Positions 16,263-25,617 of a stretch of 36,032 bases of DNA are shown here, one piece after another (position 1 is the stretch's first letter; the number at the start of each line of letters is the position of its first letter). Made by a program: the position numbers and the translations under genes. Below the pieces are notes generated by a model. It had not been told where the DNA came from. It saw nothing but the letters and a program-made list of their open reading frames with translations, and searched no databases. Origin of the DNA: an uncultured Clostridium sp. (lineage in GTDB: Bacteria; Bacillota; Clostridia; TANB77; CAG-508); the NCBI GenBank assembly GCA_948434985.1, contig CAOJFV010000001.1, positions 1-36,032 of the forward strand. The letters run 5' to 3'.

Positions 16263-16610
16263 ATGAACGAAAATAAATTTTCTCAAATAATAAAAGAATT
16301 AAGAAAAAAAAATAATCTTACGCAACAACAATTGGCTGATATAGTTGGAATTACTGCTACAGGAGTATCATATTGGGAATCTGGAAATGCAACTCCAAAC
16401 ACGGAAACATTAAATAAATTATCAAATTATTTTGGAGTTACTGTTAATTATTTATTAGGAATTAAAGATAAAATAGAGGAAGAAGATAATTCTAGGACTG
16501 CTATAATTTTTAGAAAAGCTGAACAAGTAGATTCAAAAGAAAAAGAAAAGTTACTTGATATATTAGATAGCACAATAGATATATTTTTAGGAAATAATAA
16601 GAATGGCTAA
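16263..16610 (+). CDS. XRE-family repressor (ImmR-like)
   Basis: ATG 16263 follows GGAGGG; the ATG at 16248 overlaps that site. The 115-residue protein has an N-terminal HTH_3 domain (FSQIIKELRKKNNLTQQQLA, GVSYWESGNATPNTETLNKL) and a short helical tail (DSKEKEKLLDILDSTIDIFL). In elements such as ICEBs1 this type of repressor is paired with, and cleaved by, an ImmA protease. The ImmA-like gene overlaps its stop by 8 nt. It probably represses the MBL-fold operon and itself through the operator at 16154-16188. Confidence 0.85.
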   Translation: MNENKFSQIIKELRKKNNLTQQQLADIVGITATGVSYWESGNATPNTETLNKLSNYFGVTVNYLLGIKDKIEEEDNSRTAIIFRKAEQVDSKEKEKLLDILDSTIDIFLGNNKNG

Positions 16611-17244
16611 ACCAAATTTTAAAAGAGCGAAAGAAGAAGCTTACAAAACTCTAATGTTACAAGAAAATTTTTCTTTTCCCATAAATCCTAAAAAGATAAA
16701 ATTAAAAGAATATGATATTAAAATAATCAGTTTCCAAGAATATGCACAAAAGACAAATCTGAGTATAAACCAATTAACTTCTAATGGAAATACTAATGAT
16801 GGATATACATATATTAGAAACAACAATATATTAATTTTTTATAATGAGGATATAGAAACAGAAGGAAGAAAGACTTGGACAATATCCCATGAATTAGGAC
16901 ATATAGTTTTAAATCATACTACTCAATGTGATAAAAATGAGGCTGAAGCTAATTTTTTTGCGGCTCAATTATTAGCCCCTCAATGTGTTTTAAAAGATTT
17001 GGTTAAAAATGGTGCGAGAATAACACCTTTATATTTATCTGAAAAATTTAAAATATCTAAGGAAGCTAGTGAAAATTGTATTAATAGTTTAGCTAAAGTT
17101 ATTGATAATGAATTTATAACAACGGATTATGATGATATTGTAATACAACTATTTAAACCATATATCAATATAGATTATTCCTACGATTCATATTTTGATG
17201 AATTAGAGGATAGAAGAAAAAACTTTAATTTTAGTAAATATTAA
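16603..17244 (+). CDS. ImmA/IrrE-family metallopeptidase
   Basis: The 213-residue protein contains WTISHELGHIVLNH (HEXXH zinc motif) followed by NEAEANFFAAQLLAP, the M78 family layout. Such enzymes cut the partner XRE repressor on a damage or quorum signal and so induce the element. The start overlaps the repressor gene. A C-terminal stretch (YINIDYSYDSYFDELEDRRK) is acidic and unassigned. Confidence 0.88.
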   Translation: MAKPNFKRAKEEAYKTLMLQENFSFPINPKKIKLKEYDIKIISFQEYAQKTNLSINQLTSNGNTNDGYTYIRNNNILIFYNEDIETEGRKTWTISHELGHIVLNHTTQCDKNEAEANFFAAQLLAPQCVLKDLVKNGARITPLYLSEKFKISKEASENCINSLAKVIDNEFITTDYDDIVIQLFKPYINIDYSYDSYFDELEDRRKNFNFSKY

Positions 17245-17414
17245 AATTAAAACAACTAGATATGAGGATTATTCACAGATTAAATGTTTATATATAAATA
17301 TTAGAAAAAAATTATAAGAATAGCTATTTATATTTTAGAAAAAATTTTGAAGGATTAAACAAGTTGTAAAGGAGTATGTTATAAAAGATTTTTTATGACA
17401 TACTCCAATTTCAA

Positions 17415-17730
17415 CTATCTTCTCACACATTCTAATATTAAATTTACTGCATCTGAAAATCCGTATTTTATAGAACTTTTCATTTTCGTAAGCACCAATA
17501 ATATTGATTTTGTCGATATAACTGTCTAAGCTATTTCTTACTTTTTCTAGGCTATTAGGAGAATTCAATAAATCTTCTAATATTGCAAATAATTTTTCAT
17601 AGCTATCGTTATTTTTAGTTAGATTTTTGATTTTTTCTTTATCCATTTCATTTAAAGCATATAAGTTTTCTTCCTTACTCTCAAATAATGTAGTTAAAAC
17701 ACTTCCTTTATTGTCATTTTCATCCGACAT
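17415..17730 (-). CDS. Small helical protein, needs a +1 shift at CGG 17463-17461
   Basis: ATG 17730 follows GGAGG; an in-frame TTG at 17745 overlaps it. The zero frame reads MSDENDNKGSVLTTLFESKE ... AYENEKFYKI, then CGG, and would end with an unlikely Cys/Phe-rich tail at 17335. Skipping the C at 17463 gives GFSDAVNLILECVRR and a stop at 17415 (104 residues). That ending resembles the GF..G..L..E termini of small clostridial DUF6809-like proteins. The function is unknown. This is the only CGG-shift gene inside the mobile element. Confidence 0.65.
17461..17463 (-). other. CGG +1 shift site, small helical protein
   Basis: Zero frame ATA CGG ATT; after skipping C the frame reads GGA TTT TCA (Gly-Phe-Ser). 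Quadruplet CGGA. Confidence 0.65.
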
Positions 17731-17843
17731 ATATACTACCTCCAATCAACTTTTTCTTGTAGTATAACGTGCTCTTTTTAATTTGTCAGCCCATTTGTAA
17801 AAATTTGCTAAAAATTATATAATTACTCTATTGGATTAGTTAA

Positions 17844-17888
17844 TTTACACTTTTACTACAAAACAATAAAATGTGGTAAAAGTGTAAA
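17844..17888. repeat. Long hairpin between two minus-strand genes
   Basis: TTTACACTTTTACTACA (17844-17860) pairs with TGTGGTAAAAGTGTAAA (17872-17888) with one G-T. It lies just past the stop of the gene at 17898 and before the next gene's promoter region. There is no T run, so it could be a processing site or operator as well as a terminator. Confidence 0.65.
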
Positions 17889-17897
17889 TATGTTTTA

Positions 17898-18566
17898 TTA
17901 TCGTATGTATTTCCATAAATATTTGTCTATTCCTAGCAGTTTTGATTCATATTTTGTTAGAAAAACATCATAAGGATAATCAGCTTTAATATATTTTTCA
18001 GTAAGTTCCATTTTGTATTCTTCTAATAGTTCTAAATATTTTTGTTTAAAGCAATTTTTGCATATCCATTCAATACCTTCTTTAGATATTTTTGCTTTTC
18101 CATTTTCGTAATATTTATAACTACTATTTGTAGCCTTATTCATTTTTATAATATTATTTTTGATAGTACCAGGAACTCTATTAAAATAATTTGGTAATTC
18201 ATATACAAACATATCATTATTCCAAAAATTTTTAGGAATAACTTTTAATAAATCTTCATATTGTTTTATTCTCATAGTAAAAAAGTCTATATCAGCATCT
18301 ATGATACTTTTTTCTTTCTGGAAATAAACATCAGTTATCCAATAAAACCCTTCAGCTAAAATATAATTTTTTCTATCAATTAATTTATTCTGTTTCCATC
18401 TACAAGTTGGATGTTTTTTGATCATAAATTGAACTGCTCTTTGTAAATCTATGTATGTTATTTCTTTACCAGTTTTGGTTTTTAATTCTAGTAATTTTAA
18501 TTTGTTTAAAGCACTATCATAAGTCATAAAAATCTTCTCAAGTTCTCTTATTGTATCAGTAACCAT
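17898..18566 (-). CDS. Unknown element protein
   Basis: The start is ATG 18566, after AGAGGATGTAAT; the frame could open at TTG 18587 without a ribosome site. The 222-residue product (MVTDTIRELEKIFMTYDSAL...) is helical and basic. It contains AVQFMIKKHPTCRWKQNKLI, a Cys pair in WICKNCFKQKYLELLEEYK and an aromatic end (LGIDKYLWKYIR). No family is recognised. It stands beside the oriT-like inverted repeats, where a mobilization or replication helper might be expected. Confidence 0.65.
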   Translation of the reverse strand: MVTDTIRELEKIFMTYDSALNKLKLLELKTKTGKEITYIDLQRAVQFMIKKHPTCRWKQNKLIDRKNYILAEGFYWITDVYFQKEKSIIDADIDFFTMRIKQYEDLLKVIPKNFWNNDMFVYELPNYFNRVPGTIKNNIIKMNKATNSSYKYYENGKAKISKEGIEWICKNCFKQKYLELLEEYKMELTEKYIKADYPYDVFLTKYESKLLGIDKYLWKYIR

Positions 18567-18587
18567 TATTACATCCTCTATATTCAA

Positions 18588-18740
18588 TTTTTAATGTTTG
18601 CGAAGCTCAACATTAAAAGCTATAGCAAAATTTATTTTGCTCGAATGTTAAGGTATTTTTTTACGCTTTAACATTCGCAAGCATGGTGTTTTGACACCTC
18701 TAATTGCTTGTTAGGGAAAATCCCTAAAACCCTTTTTGCT
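18588..18740. other. Cluster of inverted repeats, candidate oriT or replication origin
   Basis: The 345-nt gap 18567-18911 has no gene I can support, but its first half holds five inverted repeats in a row. TTTTTAATGTT pairs with AACATTAAAA (18588-18618). AGCAAAAT pairs with ATTTTGCT (18624-18641). CGAATGTTAA pairs with TTTAACATTCG (18642-18677). GGTGT pairs with ACACC (18685-18698). TTAGGGA pairs with TCCCTAA (18711-18727), followed by AACCCTTTTTGC. Dense hairpins next to a conserved-looking single strand are typical of transfer origins. No relaxase is visible. Confidence 0.4.
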
Positions 18741-18911
18741 CTCCGAGGGAATATTTTTTTATCAAAATTTATTAAAAACTTTTCAAAAATTTAACTTTTA
18801 CATTGAAAAATTTTTAGTTTTTTTCTTTGCGTGTGTGTTCTTATTTATTATTTTTCTTTATTGTTATTTGTGTAAAATTTTTTAACATACTGTAATTCAT
18901 ATTTTAAACAT

Positions 18912-19262
18912 CTAGTTGTTCATTTTATCGACTACTAAATTTTTCAACACTTTCAGCAGATTTATTTCGTTAATTTTATAATAAGTTTTTGGTGGAATGT
19001 CTATATATTTTATTTCTAAAATATTAGCATTTTCTAGTATAGAACTTGCTGTTCTTTGCTTATATGGTGTTAATTTTGTACTACTTTCTATACTATTTTT
19101 AGTTGCAAAAAAGAAACCATTTTTTAACTGATTTCTTTTCTTAAAATAATTATATCGACCGTATAATTCTCCTAACAAAATAGCAGAATTAACTCCAAAT
19201 TTATTGATTAAATCTCTATTTGCAATAATAAAATTAGCTTGTATTATAGATCTATTTTCCAT
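18912..19262 (-). CDS. Winged-helix protein of the phage/plasmid replication type
   Basis: The 116-residue product begins MENRSIIQANFIIANRDLIN. It contains NSAILLGELYGRYNYFKK, GFFFATKNSIESSTKLTPYK and ASSILENANILEIKYIDIPP. This is the winged-helix layout of the N-terminal DNA-binding part of phage replisome organizers and RepA-like proteins. It could start replication of the excised element, but no helicase-loading domain follows. The end at 18912 looks natural, so it may be a short stand-alone form. Confidence 0.6.
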   Translation of the reverse strand: MENRSIIQANFIIANRDLINKFGVNSAILLGELYGRYNYFKKRNQLKNGFFFATKNSIESSTKLTPYKQRTASSILENANILEIKYIDIPPKTYYKINEINLLKVLKNLVVDKMNN

Positions 19263-19297
19263 TACTCATACACTCCTTTTTCTAAAATTATATTTTG

Positions 19298-19404
19298 AGT
19301 TTTCCCCAAAACAGAAAAAATCTTTCCCCTTATCTTTTAATAAAATATTGATATTAAGTTTTTCCCCCGAAAGTGAAAATGTTTTCCCCTTATTTCCCCT
19401 TAAA
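19298..19404. repeat. Right-end TTTTCCCC repeats (candidate integrase arm sites)
   Basis: Five CCCC cores occur near 19303, 19326, 19363, 19386 and 19396. The last pair (19382-19404) is nearly the same doublet as 6133-6156 at the other end. They lie 160-265 nt inside the right attachment core. Confidence 0.5.
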
Positions 19405-19539
19405 TGTGGAATTTTAATAAACTATTTTACTTTTTCTTAAACTTATTTAAACTATATTAAATTTTCAAGAAATTCTTGTACTTTAGTAATATCAATACTT
19501 ATAAAATATAATCTTAGAAAATTAAGTGTTTCAAAAGTT

Positions 19540-19607
<68 letters not shown>

Positions 19608-19608
19608 C

Positions 19609-19644
19609 AAAAGAGCAAGAAATTTTATTTCTTGCTCTTTTTGC
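19609..19644 (+). terminator. Terminator after the tRNA-Arg remnant
   Basis: AAAAGAGCAAGAAAT (19609-19623) pairs perfectly with ATTTCTTGCTCTTTT (19627-19641), continuing into TT. It was the terminator of the original tRNA gene. Confidence 0.9.
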
Positions 19645-19755
19645 ATAAATATACAAAAAATAATATTTACCATTAGTTTATATTATACCGAAGAGTCAGT
19701 TTAATATATTTTATTTCTAAAATGTGATATAAAAATAGAACAATAGGAGGTAAGT

Positions 19756-21475
19756 ATGGATAAAAAATTATATTCATATACGGAAATAACTGATTTAAAA
19801 GATATGCTAAACAAAACAAAAGATATGTATAAAGACAAAATAGCATATCAAATAAAAATAGAAGAAGGAAAATATAAAACATACACACATAAAGAAATAA
19901 GAGATATGATAGATAATCTTGGAACAGCACTAATAGATATGGGATTAAAAAATAAAAGAATAGCTGTTATAGGAGAAAATAGATTTGAATGGGAAGTAGC
20001 ATACTTAGCAATAGTATGTGGAACAGGAATAGTAGTACCCTTAGATAAAGCATTACCAGAAAATGAATTAGAATCATTAATAGAAAGATCACGGAATAGA
20101 AGCAATATTTTATTCAAAAAAATACGAAGAAATTATAAATAAAATTAAATACAATGAAAATAACCAATTAAAACACTTAATATCTATGGACATAGAAATA
20201 CATACAGATGGTGTATATTCACAAGAAGAACTAATAGAAAAAGGGAAAAAACTAATAGCAAGTGGAGATAGAAGATTCTTAGATGCTAAAATTGATGCAG
20301 AAAATATGAGCATTATGCTATTTACATCAGGCACAACATCAAAATCAAAAGTAGTTGCATTATCACACAAAAATATATGTTCAAACTTAATGGATATAGC
20401 AAGTGTTTTAGATGTTCAAGAAGAAGACACATTACTTTCAGTATTACCAGTTCATCATGTTTTTGAATGTACAGTTGGATTTTTATTATCCTTATATAAA
20501 GGATCTAAAAGAACATTCTGTGATGGATTAAGATACATAGTAGAAAATATAAAAGAATACAAAGTTAGTGTTATGGCATGTGTCCCTGGAATATATGAAA
20601 GAATTTTTATGATGATTAGAAAACAACTTGAAAAACAAGGAAAACTTCAAGAAATATTAGAAAAAGAAGAAAAATATAAAAATTCATCAATGGAAGAAAA
20701 AAAGAAAGTATTTAACGAAATACATAAAATACTTGGAGGAAATATAAAATTACTTATAAGTGGAGCAGCAGCATTAGATCCAAAAATTGAAGAGAAATAT
20801 AGACTACTTGGTTTAAACCTAGTTCAAGGATATGGATTAACAGAAACATCTCCAGTAGTAGGTGTTGGAAGTAATAAATATTATAAAACAGGTTCAATTG
20901 GTAAAGCAGTTCCAAGTGTAGAAGTAAAAATAAAAGATGTAAATAACGAAGGAATAGGAGAACTACTTGTAAAAGGACCAAATGTAATGCTTGAATATTA
21001 TGGCAATAAAAAAGCAACAAACGAAGCTATAAAAGATGGCTGGTTCCATACAGGAGATTTAGCTAAAATTGATAAAGATGGCTACATATTCATATGTGGA
21101 AGAAAGAAAAGTGTAATAGTTTTAAAAAATGGTAAAAATATCTTTCCAGAAGAAATGGAAAACTTAATAAATAAAATAGAAGGAGTAAAAGAATCATTTG
21201 TATTTGGAAAGACACAATCTGAAGACAAAAACGATATAAAAATAAATGTACAAATTGTATATGATAAAGAAATAGTTAAAGATACATATAAAGTAACAAG
21301 TGAAGAAGAAATTTACAAAGTATTATCAAATAAAGTAAAAGAAATAAATCAAACAATGCCAAAATATAAAGCAATAAGAGGAATATTATTAACAGAAAAT
21401 CCATTAATAAAAACAACAACAAATAAAATAAAAAGGCAGGAAAATTTAGATGTTATTGAAAAATCTAAAAACTAA
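19756..21475 (+). CDS. AMP-binding acyl-CoA/acyl-ACP synthetase, needs a +1 shift at CGG 20092-20094
   Basis: TAGGAGG precedes ATG 19756. The zero frame gives 112 residues (YKTYTHKEIRDMIDNLGTAL, ENRFEWEVAYLAIVCGTGIV, LESLIERS) and then a nonsense tail. Skipping the C of CGG resumes GIEAIFYSKKYEEII and runs to 21475, 572 residues in all. The adenylation P-loop LFTSGTTSKSKVVALSH, QGYGLTETSPVV and WFHTGDLAKIDKDGYIFICG all lie after the shift. The enzyme activates fatty acids. Heading a fab operon without fabH, it may supply acyl primers. It overlaps birA by 26 nt. Confidence 0.85.
20092..20094 (+). other. CGG +1 shift site, acyl synthetase
   Basis: Zero frame TCA CGG AAT; after skipping C, GGA ATA GAA GCA (Gly-Ile-Glu-Ala). 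Quadruplet CGGA after 112 codons. Confidence 0.85.
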
Positions 21476-22028
21476 TTTCTTAGGTAAAAATGCAATTTAC
21501 TATAAACAAATTTATTCAACTCAAAATCAAATATGGAAATTGTTAGAAAACAAAAACACACCAAATGGAACTCTAATAATGGCAGACATTCAAACAAATG
21601 GAATAGGAACACATAATAGAGTATGGTATACAGATGAAGAAAACAATATAGCATTTTCATTTTTTATAAAAATGAATTGCAATATAAAAAGAATACAAGG
21701 AATAACAATAAAAATTGCACAAATTATACTAGACATATTCAAAAGTTTATACCATATAGAATTACAAATAAAAGAACCAAATGACATTGTATATAATGGT
21801 AAGAAATTAGGTGGAATTTTAACACAAACCAAAGTGATTGGAGAAAATGTAAGATATTTAGTTATAGGAATAGGAATAAATACTGAGAAAGAAAAATTTA
21901 GTAATGATATAAAAAATATAGCTACATCAATAAAAAAAGAATTTGGTATTTATATAGACACAAAAGAATTTATAACAGAATTCTGTAACGAATTTGAAAA
22001 AGAAATATTAAAAAGGATGGAAAATTAA
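21450..22028 (+). CDS. birA: Biotin-[acetyl-CoA-carboxylase] ligase, short form
   Basis: The 192-residue protein is the catalytic ligase without the N-terminal DNA-binding domain. It has YSTQNQIWKLLE, ADIQTNGIGTHNRVWYTDEE (biotinyl-AMP loop, a degenerate form of GRGRxGRxW), IKEPNDIVYNGKKLGGIL (catalytic Lys in NGKKLGG) and YLVIGIGIN. It attaches biotin to AccB, encoded downstream at 25170. It overlaps the synthetase gene by 26 nt and abuts fabD. It lacks a repressor domain, so it should not regulate biotin genes itself. Confidence 0.9.
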   Translation: MLLKNLKTNFLGKNAIYYKQIYSTQNQIWKLLENKNTPNGTLIMADIQTNGIGTHNRVWYTDEENNIAFSFFIKMNCNIKRIQGITIKIAQIILDIFKSLYHIELQIKEPNDIVYNGKKLGGILTQTKVIGENVRYLVIGIGINTEKEKFSNDIKNIATSIKKEFGIYIDTKEFITEFCNEFEKEILKRMEN

Positions 22029-22964
22029 ATGAAAATTGGATTTTTATTTCCTGGGCAAGGTTCACAAAATATAGGAATGGGAAAAGACTTATATGAAAAA
22101 TACGAAGTAATAAGAGATACTTATAATGAAGTTAAACAAATAACAGGTATAGATATTGCGAAAATAACATTTGAAGGACCAGAGGAATTATTAAATGAAA
22201 CAAAATATACACAACTAGCAATATTAACAATGAGTTTAGGAATATTAGAAATATTAAAACAAGAAAATATAAAATGTGATATATCAGCAGGTTTAAGTTT
22301 AGGAGAATATACAGCACTAATAAATAGCAATGTACTTTCTTTTAATGAAGGAATAAAATTAGTTCAAAAAAGAGGAGAATATATGCAAAACCTATTGCCA
22401 GAAGGAAACTGGCAAATGGCAGCAATACTTGGACTTGAGTGTGAACAAGTAGAAGATATATGTAAAAAAGTAAAATCTGGATTTGTAAAACCTGCAAACT
22501 ATAATACGCTAGGGCAAATTGCAATTTCAGGAGAAGAAGCAGCCGTTAAAGAAGCAGAAACTCTTGCAAAAGAAATGGGAGCAAAAAAAGTAATGATACT
22601 TAAAACAGCAGGACCATTTCATACTGAAAAACTATTAGAAAGTTCAAATGCATTAAGAAAAGAATTAGAAAAAATAACAATTAACAAATTTGAAACAAAA
22701 GTAATCAAAAATTTAGATGGAGATTTTTATAAAAGTACAGATGATATAAAAGATATACTAGCAAAACATATCATAAATCCTGTAAGATTTTCGAAAACAC
22801 TACAAAATATGCTTGATAATGGAATTGATACATTTATAGAAATTGGACCAGGAAAAACACTATCAGGATTTGTAAAAAGAATGAAGCAAGAATTGCCAAT
22901 ACAAATATTAAATATAAATGATGTAGCAAGTTTAGAAAATGTTTTAAGCTGTATCAAATATTAA
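22029..22964 (+). CDS. fabD: Malonyl-CoA:ACP transacylase
   Basis: The 311-residue protein has FLFPGQGSQNIGMGKDLYEK, the active-site Ser in SAGLSLGEYTALI (usually GHSLGE; here Leu replaces His), GAKKVMILKTAGPFHT and IEIGPGKTLSGFVKR. It loads malonyl groups onto acyl carrier protein. The start directly follows the birA stop, with GGATGG upstream. The ACP gene itself is not in this operon. Confidence 0.96.
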   Translation: MKIGFLFPGQGSQNIGMGKDLYEKYEVIRDTYNEVKQITGIDIAKITFEGPEELLNETKYTQLAILTMSLGILEILKQENIKCDISAGLSLGEYTALINSNVLSFNEGIKLVQKRGEYMQNLLPEGNWQMAAILGLECEQVEDICKKVKSGFVKPANYNTLGQIAISGEEAAVKEAETLAKEMGAKKVMILKTAGPFHTEKLLESSNALRKELEKITINKFETKVIKNLDGDFYKSTDDIKDILAKHIINPVRFSKTLQNMLDNGIDTFIEIGPGKTLSGFVKRMKQELPIQILNINDVASLENVLSCIKY

Positions 22965-23003
22965 TATATAATAGTCAGTTAATAATTAAATAGGAGGAAG
23001 AAG

Positions 23004-23738
23004 ATGAATAAAGTTGCATTTATAACAGGTTCTACTAGGGGAATAGGAAAAAGTATTGCAATAACACTAGCAAGTAGTGGATATGATATTGCAATAAATT
23101 ATAGAACAGATAATGAAGATTTAAAAAACACAAAAAAAGAAATAGAAGCAAAAGGTGTAAAGTGTCTTGCAGTTAAAGGAGATGTATCTAGTTTTGAAGA
23201 CTGCGAAAGATTTACAAAAGAGATTATCGAGGAATATGGAAAAATTGATGTATTAGTAAACAATGCAGGAATAACAAAAGACACATTACTAATGAGAATG
23301 AAAAAAGAAGATTTTACAGATGTAATAGATATAAACTTAGTAGGAACATTTAATGTAACCAAAAATGTAATTAACCATATGATAAAAGCTCGTTCAGGAA
23401 AAATAATAAATATATCATCAGTAGTTGGAGTAGCAGGAAATGCAGGACAAACAAACTATTCAGCATCAAAAGCAGGAATAATAGGCTTTACAAAAAGTTT
23501 AGCAAAAGAAGTAGCATCTAGAGGGATATTAGTAAATGCAGTAGCACCAGGTTTTATAGAAACTGGTATGACAGATGTATTAAAAGAAGAAATTAAGGAA
23601 GAAATTGCAAAAACAATACCATTAAAAAGAATGGGAACATCTAAAGATGTTGCAAACCTCGTAAAATTTTTATCATCTGAGGATAGTTCATACATAACTG
23701 GGCAAGTAATTAATGTAGATGGTGGAATGTTAATGTAA
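23004..23738 (+). CDS. fabG: 3-oxoacyl-ACP reductase
   Basis: The 244-residue SDR enzyme has the cofactor motif FITGSTRGIGKSIAITLA, NNAG in VLVNNAGITKDTLL, the catalytic Ser in IINISSVVGVAGN and the YxxxK pair in NYSASKAGIIGFTK. It ends with ITGQVINVDGGMLM. It reduces 3-ketoacyl-ACP with NADPH. GGAGG precedes ATG 23004. It is full length with no anomalies. Confidence 0.97.
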   Translation: MNKVAFITGSTRGIGKSIAITLASSGYDIAINYRTDNEDLKNTKKEIEAKGVKCLAVKGDVSSFEDCERFTKEIIEEYGKIDVLVNNAGITKDTLLMRMKKEDFTDVIDINLVGTFNVTKNVINHMIKARSGKIINISSVVGVAGNAGQTNYSASKAGIIGFTKSLAKEVASRGILVNAVAPGFIETGMTDVLKEEIKEEIAKTIPLKRMGTSKDVANLVKFLSSEDSSYITGQVINVDGGMLM

Positions 23739-23749
23739 GGAGTAATAAA

Positions 23750-24989
23750 ATGGAAAAAAGAGTAGTTATAACAGGACTTGGAGCAATAACTCCAATAGGA
23801 AAAAATACAGACGAAATGTGGAATGGAATTTTAGAAAAGAAATGTGGAATAGATGAAATAAAATTATTTGATGCAAGTGATTTTAAAACAAAATTTGATG
23901 CAGAAGTAAAAGAATATAATCCATTAGACTATTTTGAATTAAAACAAGCAAAGAGATTTGATAGAAGTTCTCGGGTTTGCAATAATAGCAGCAAGGGAAG
24001 CACTTAAAGACTCTGGAATAAATGAAGAAAATACAGATTTTGAAAGGGTAGGAGTATTTGTTAGTTCAGGAATAGGAGGATTAACTACAATACAAGAACA
24101 ATGTGAAACAAATTATATAAAAGGACATAATAGAGTTTCACCTATGTTTATACCTATGGGAATTGCAAATATGCCAGCAGGAAACATTGCAATTGAAATA
24201 GGAGCAAAAGGAGAATCTATTTCAATAGTTACAGCATGTGCATCTTCAACTCACGCAATTGGAGAGGCATATAGAAATATAAAAGATGGATATGAAGATG
24301 TTATATTTGCTGGTGGATCTGAAGCTGCAATTTGTACATCAGGAATAGCAGGGTTTGAAAATATGAAAGCATTAACACGTGCAGAAACAAAAGAAAGAGC
24401 AAGTATACCTTTCGATAAAGAAAGAAGCGGATTCGTTATGGGCGAAGGTGCAGGTATTGTTGTACTTGAAGAATTAGAACATGCTAAAAAAAGAGGAGCA
24501 AAAATATATGCAGAAGTAATAGGATATGGAGCAACTTCAGATGCATATCACATTACATCACCAGCTCCAGATGGAGAGGGAGCATCAAGAGCAATTTTAA
24601 GAGCAATTAAAGATGCTGAGATACAACCAGAAGATATAGACTATATAAATGCACATGGAACATCTACACATCTAAATGACTCTATAGAAACAATAGCCAT
24701 AAAAAATGTTTTAAAAGAAGCAGCAAACAAAGTAATGATAAGTTCAACAAAAGGAAATACAGGTCATTTATTAGGTGCGGCAGGAGCAGTAGAAGCAATA
24801 ATATGCACAAAAGCAATTGTAGAAAGCAAAGTTCCACCTACAATTAATTACAAAGTAAAAGACGAAGAATGTGATTTGGACATAGTACCAAATGAGCCAA
24901 GAGAAGCAAAACTAAATATTGTTATGTCTAACTCTTTAGGATTTGGAGGACACAACGCAAGCATTATAATAAGAAAATATGAAGAATAG
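23750..24989 (+). CDS. fabF: 3-oxoacyl-ACP synthase II, needs a +1 shift at CGG 23972-23974
   Basis: The zero frame gives the KAS N-terminus (RVVITGLGAITPIGKNTDEM ... QAKRFDRSS) and then a short nonsense tail. Skipping the C of CGG continues GFAIIAAREALKDSG and runs to 24989, 412 residues, normal for FabF. The whole active site lies beyond the shift: Cys in TACASSTHA, His in NAHGTSTHLND and His in STKGNTGHLLGAAGA. It elongates acyl-ACP with malonyl-ACP. No fabH is present, so this is the only condensing enzyme seen. It lies 11 nt after fabG. Confidence 0.95.
23972..23974 (+). other. CGG +1 shift site, fabF
   Basis: Zero frame TCT CGG GTT; after skipping C, GGG TTT GCA ATA (Gly-Phe-Ala-Ile). 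Quadruplet CGGG after 74 codons. Family members have one residue, often Gln, at this Gly. Confidence 0.92.
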
Positions 24990-25021
24990 ATTTGAGTCTA
25001 TGATAGAAATTAGCACTAATG

Positions 25022-25110
25022 TAGTAATATATTTATTTTTAAAAGTGTAGTACGTGGAATCTCCAGAGGCTAGACGAGTGTCGAAACTTTTCAAAATAAA
25101 TATATTACTA
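25022..25110. ncRNA. Long-stem intergenic structure A (fabF-accB gap)
   Basis: A 25-nt arm (25022-25046) pairs with 25086-25110 with one mismatch. The stem is almost pure A/T and the 39-nt loop is more GC-rich. The flanks AATGTAG (left) and ATATGGGAGCGG (right) resemble those of structure B. It is too long and lacks the T run of a terminator, and it sits inside one operon. Structured RNA, RNase III site or a small inverted-repeat element are the options. Confidence 0.6.
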
Positions 25111-25169
25111 TATGGGAGCGGTAAACAAAGGATATATTATAATAAAAATAACAGAAAGGGAAGATAAAA

Positions 25170-25607
25170 ATGGAATATGAAAAAATCAAACAATTAATGG
25201 AAGATATGGGAAACTCAAAATTAACAGCTATAGATATAGACTTTGCAGATGGTACAAAAATTAGTATGAAAAAAGAAATAAAACAAGAAATAATACATAC
25301 AAATTCTGCTCAAATACCAGTTGTTAGTGAGCAAAGTGTAGTTTTAGAAGAAGATAGTAAAGAAGAAACTACTGGAAATATTGTAAAATCACCAATGGTA
25401 GGTACATTTTATATTAAACCATCTCCAACATCTAATCCATATGTAGAAATAGGAAAAGAAGTAAAAAAAGGAGATACGCTTTGTATAGTAGAAGCAATGA
25501 AACTAATGAATGAAATAGAAAGTGAATTTTCTGGAAAAGTTACAAAAATTCTAGTAAAAGACGGAGAGCCAGTAGAATATGGTACACCATTATTTGTAAT
25601 AGAATAG
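25170..25607 (+). CDS. accB: Biotin carboxyl carrier protein of acetyl-CoA carboxylase
   Basis: The 145-residue protein starts [20 protein letters not shown], has a short Glu-rich linker and ends in a biotinyl domain: [20 protein letters not shown] and [16 protein letters not shown] with the biotin-accepting Lys. It carries CO2 between AccC and the AccA/D transferase. AGAAAGGG lies upstream of ATG 25170. The partner ligase BirA is encoded in the same operon. Confidence 0.96.
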   Translation: MEYEKIKQLMEDMGNSKLTAIDIDFADGTKISMKKEIKQEIIHTNSAQIPVVSEQSVVLEEDSKEETTGNIVKSPMVGTFYIKPSPTSNPYVEIGKEVKKGDTLCIVEAMKLMNEIESEFSGKVTKILVKDGEPVEYGTPLFVIE

Positions 25608-25617
25608 GAGAATAAAA

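Noticed and set aside
20754-21020. Leu-rich minus-strand frames inside the fatty-acid operon
   Set aside because: They are antisense shadows of well-supported genes, with no ribosome sites and biased Leu/Ile/Phe composition.
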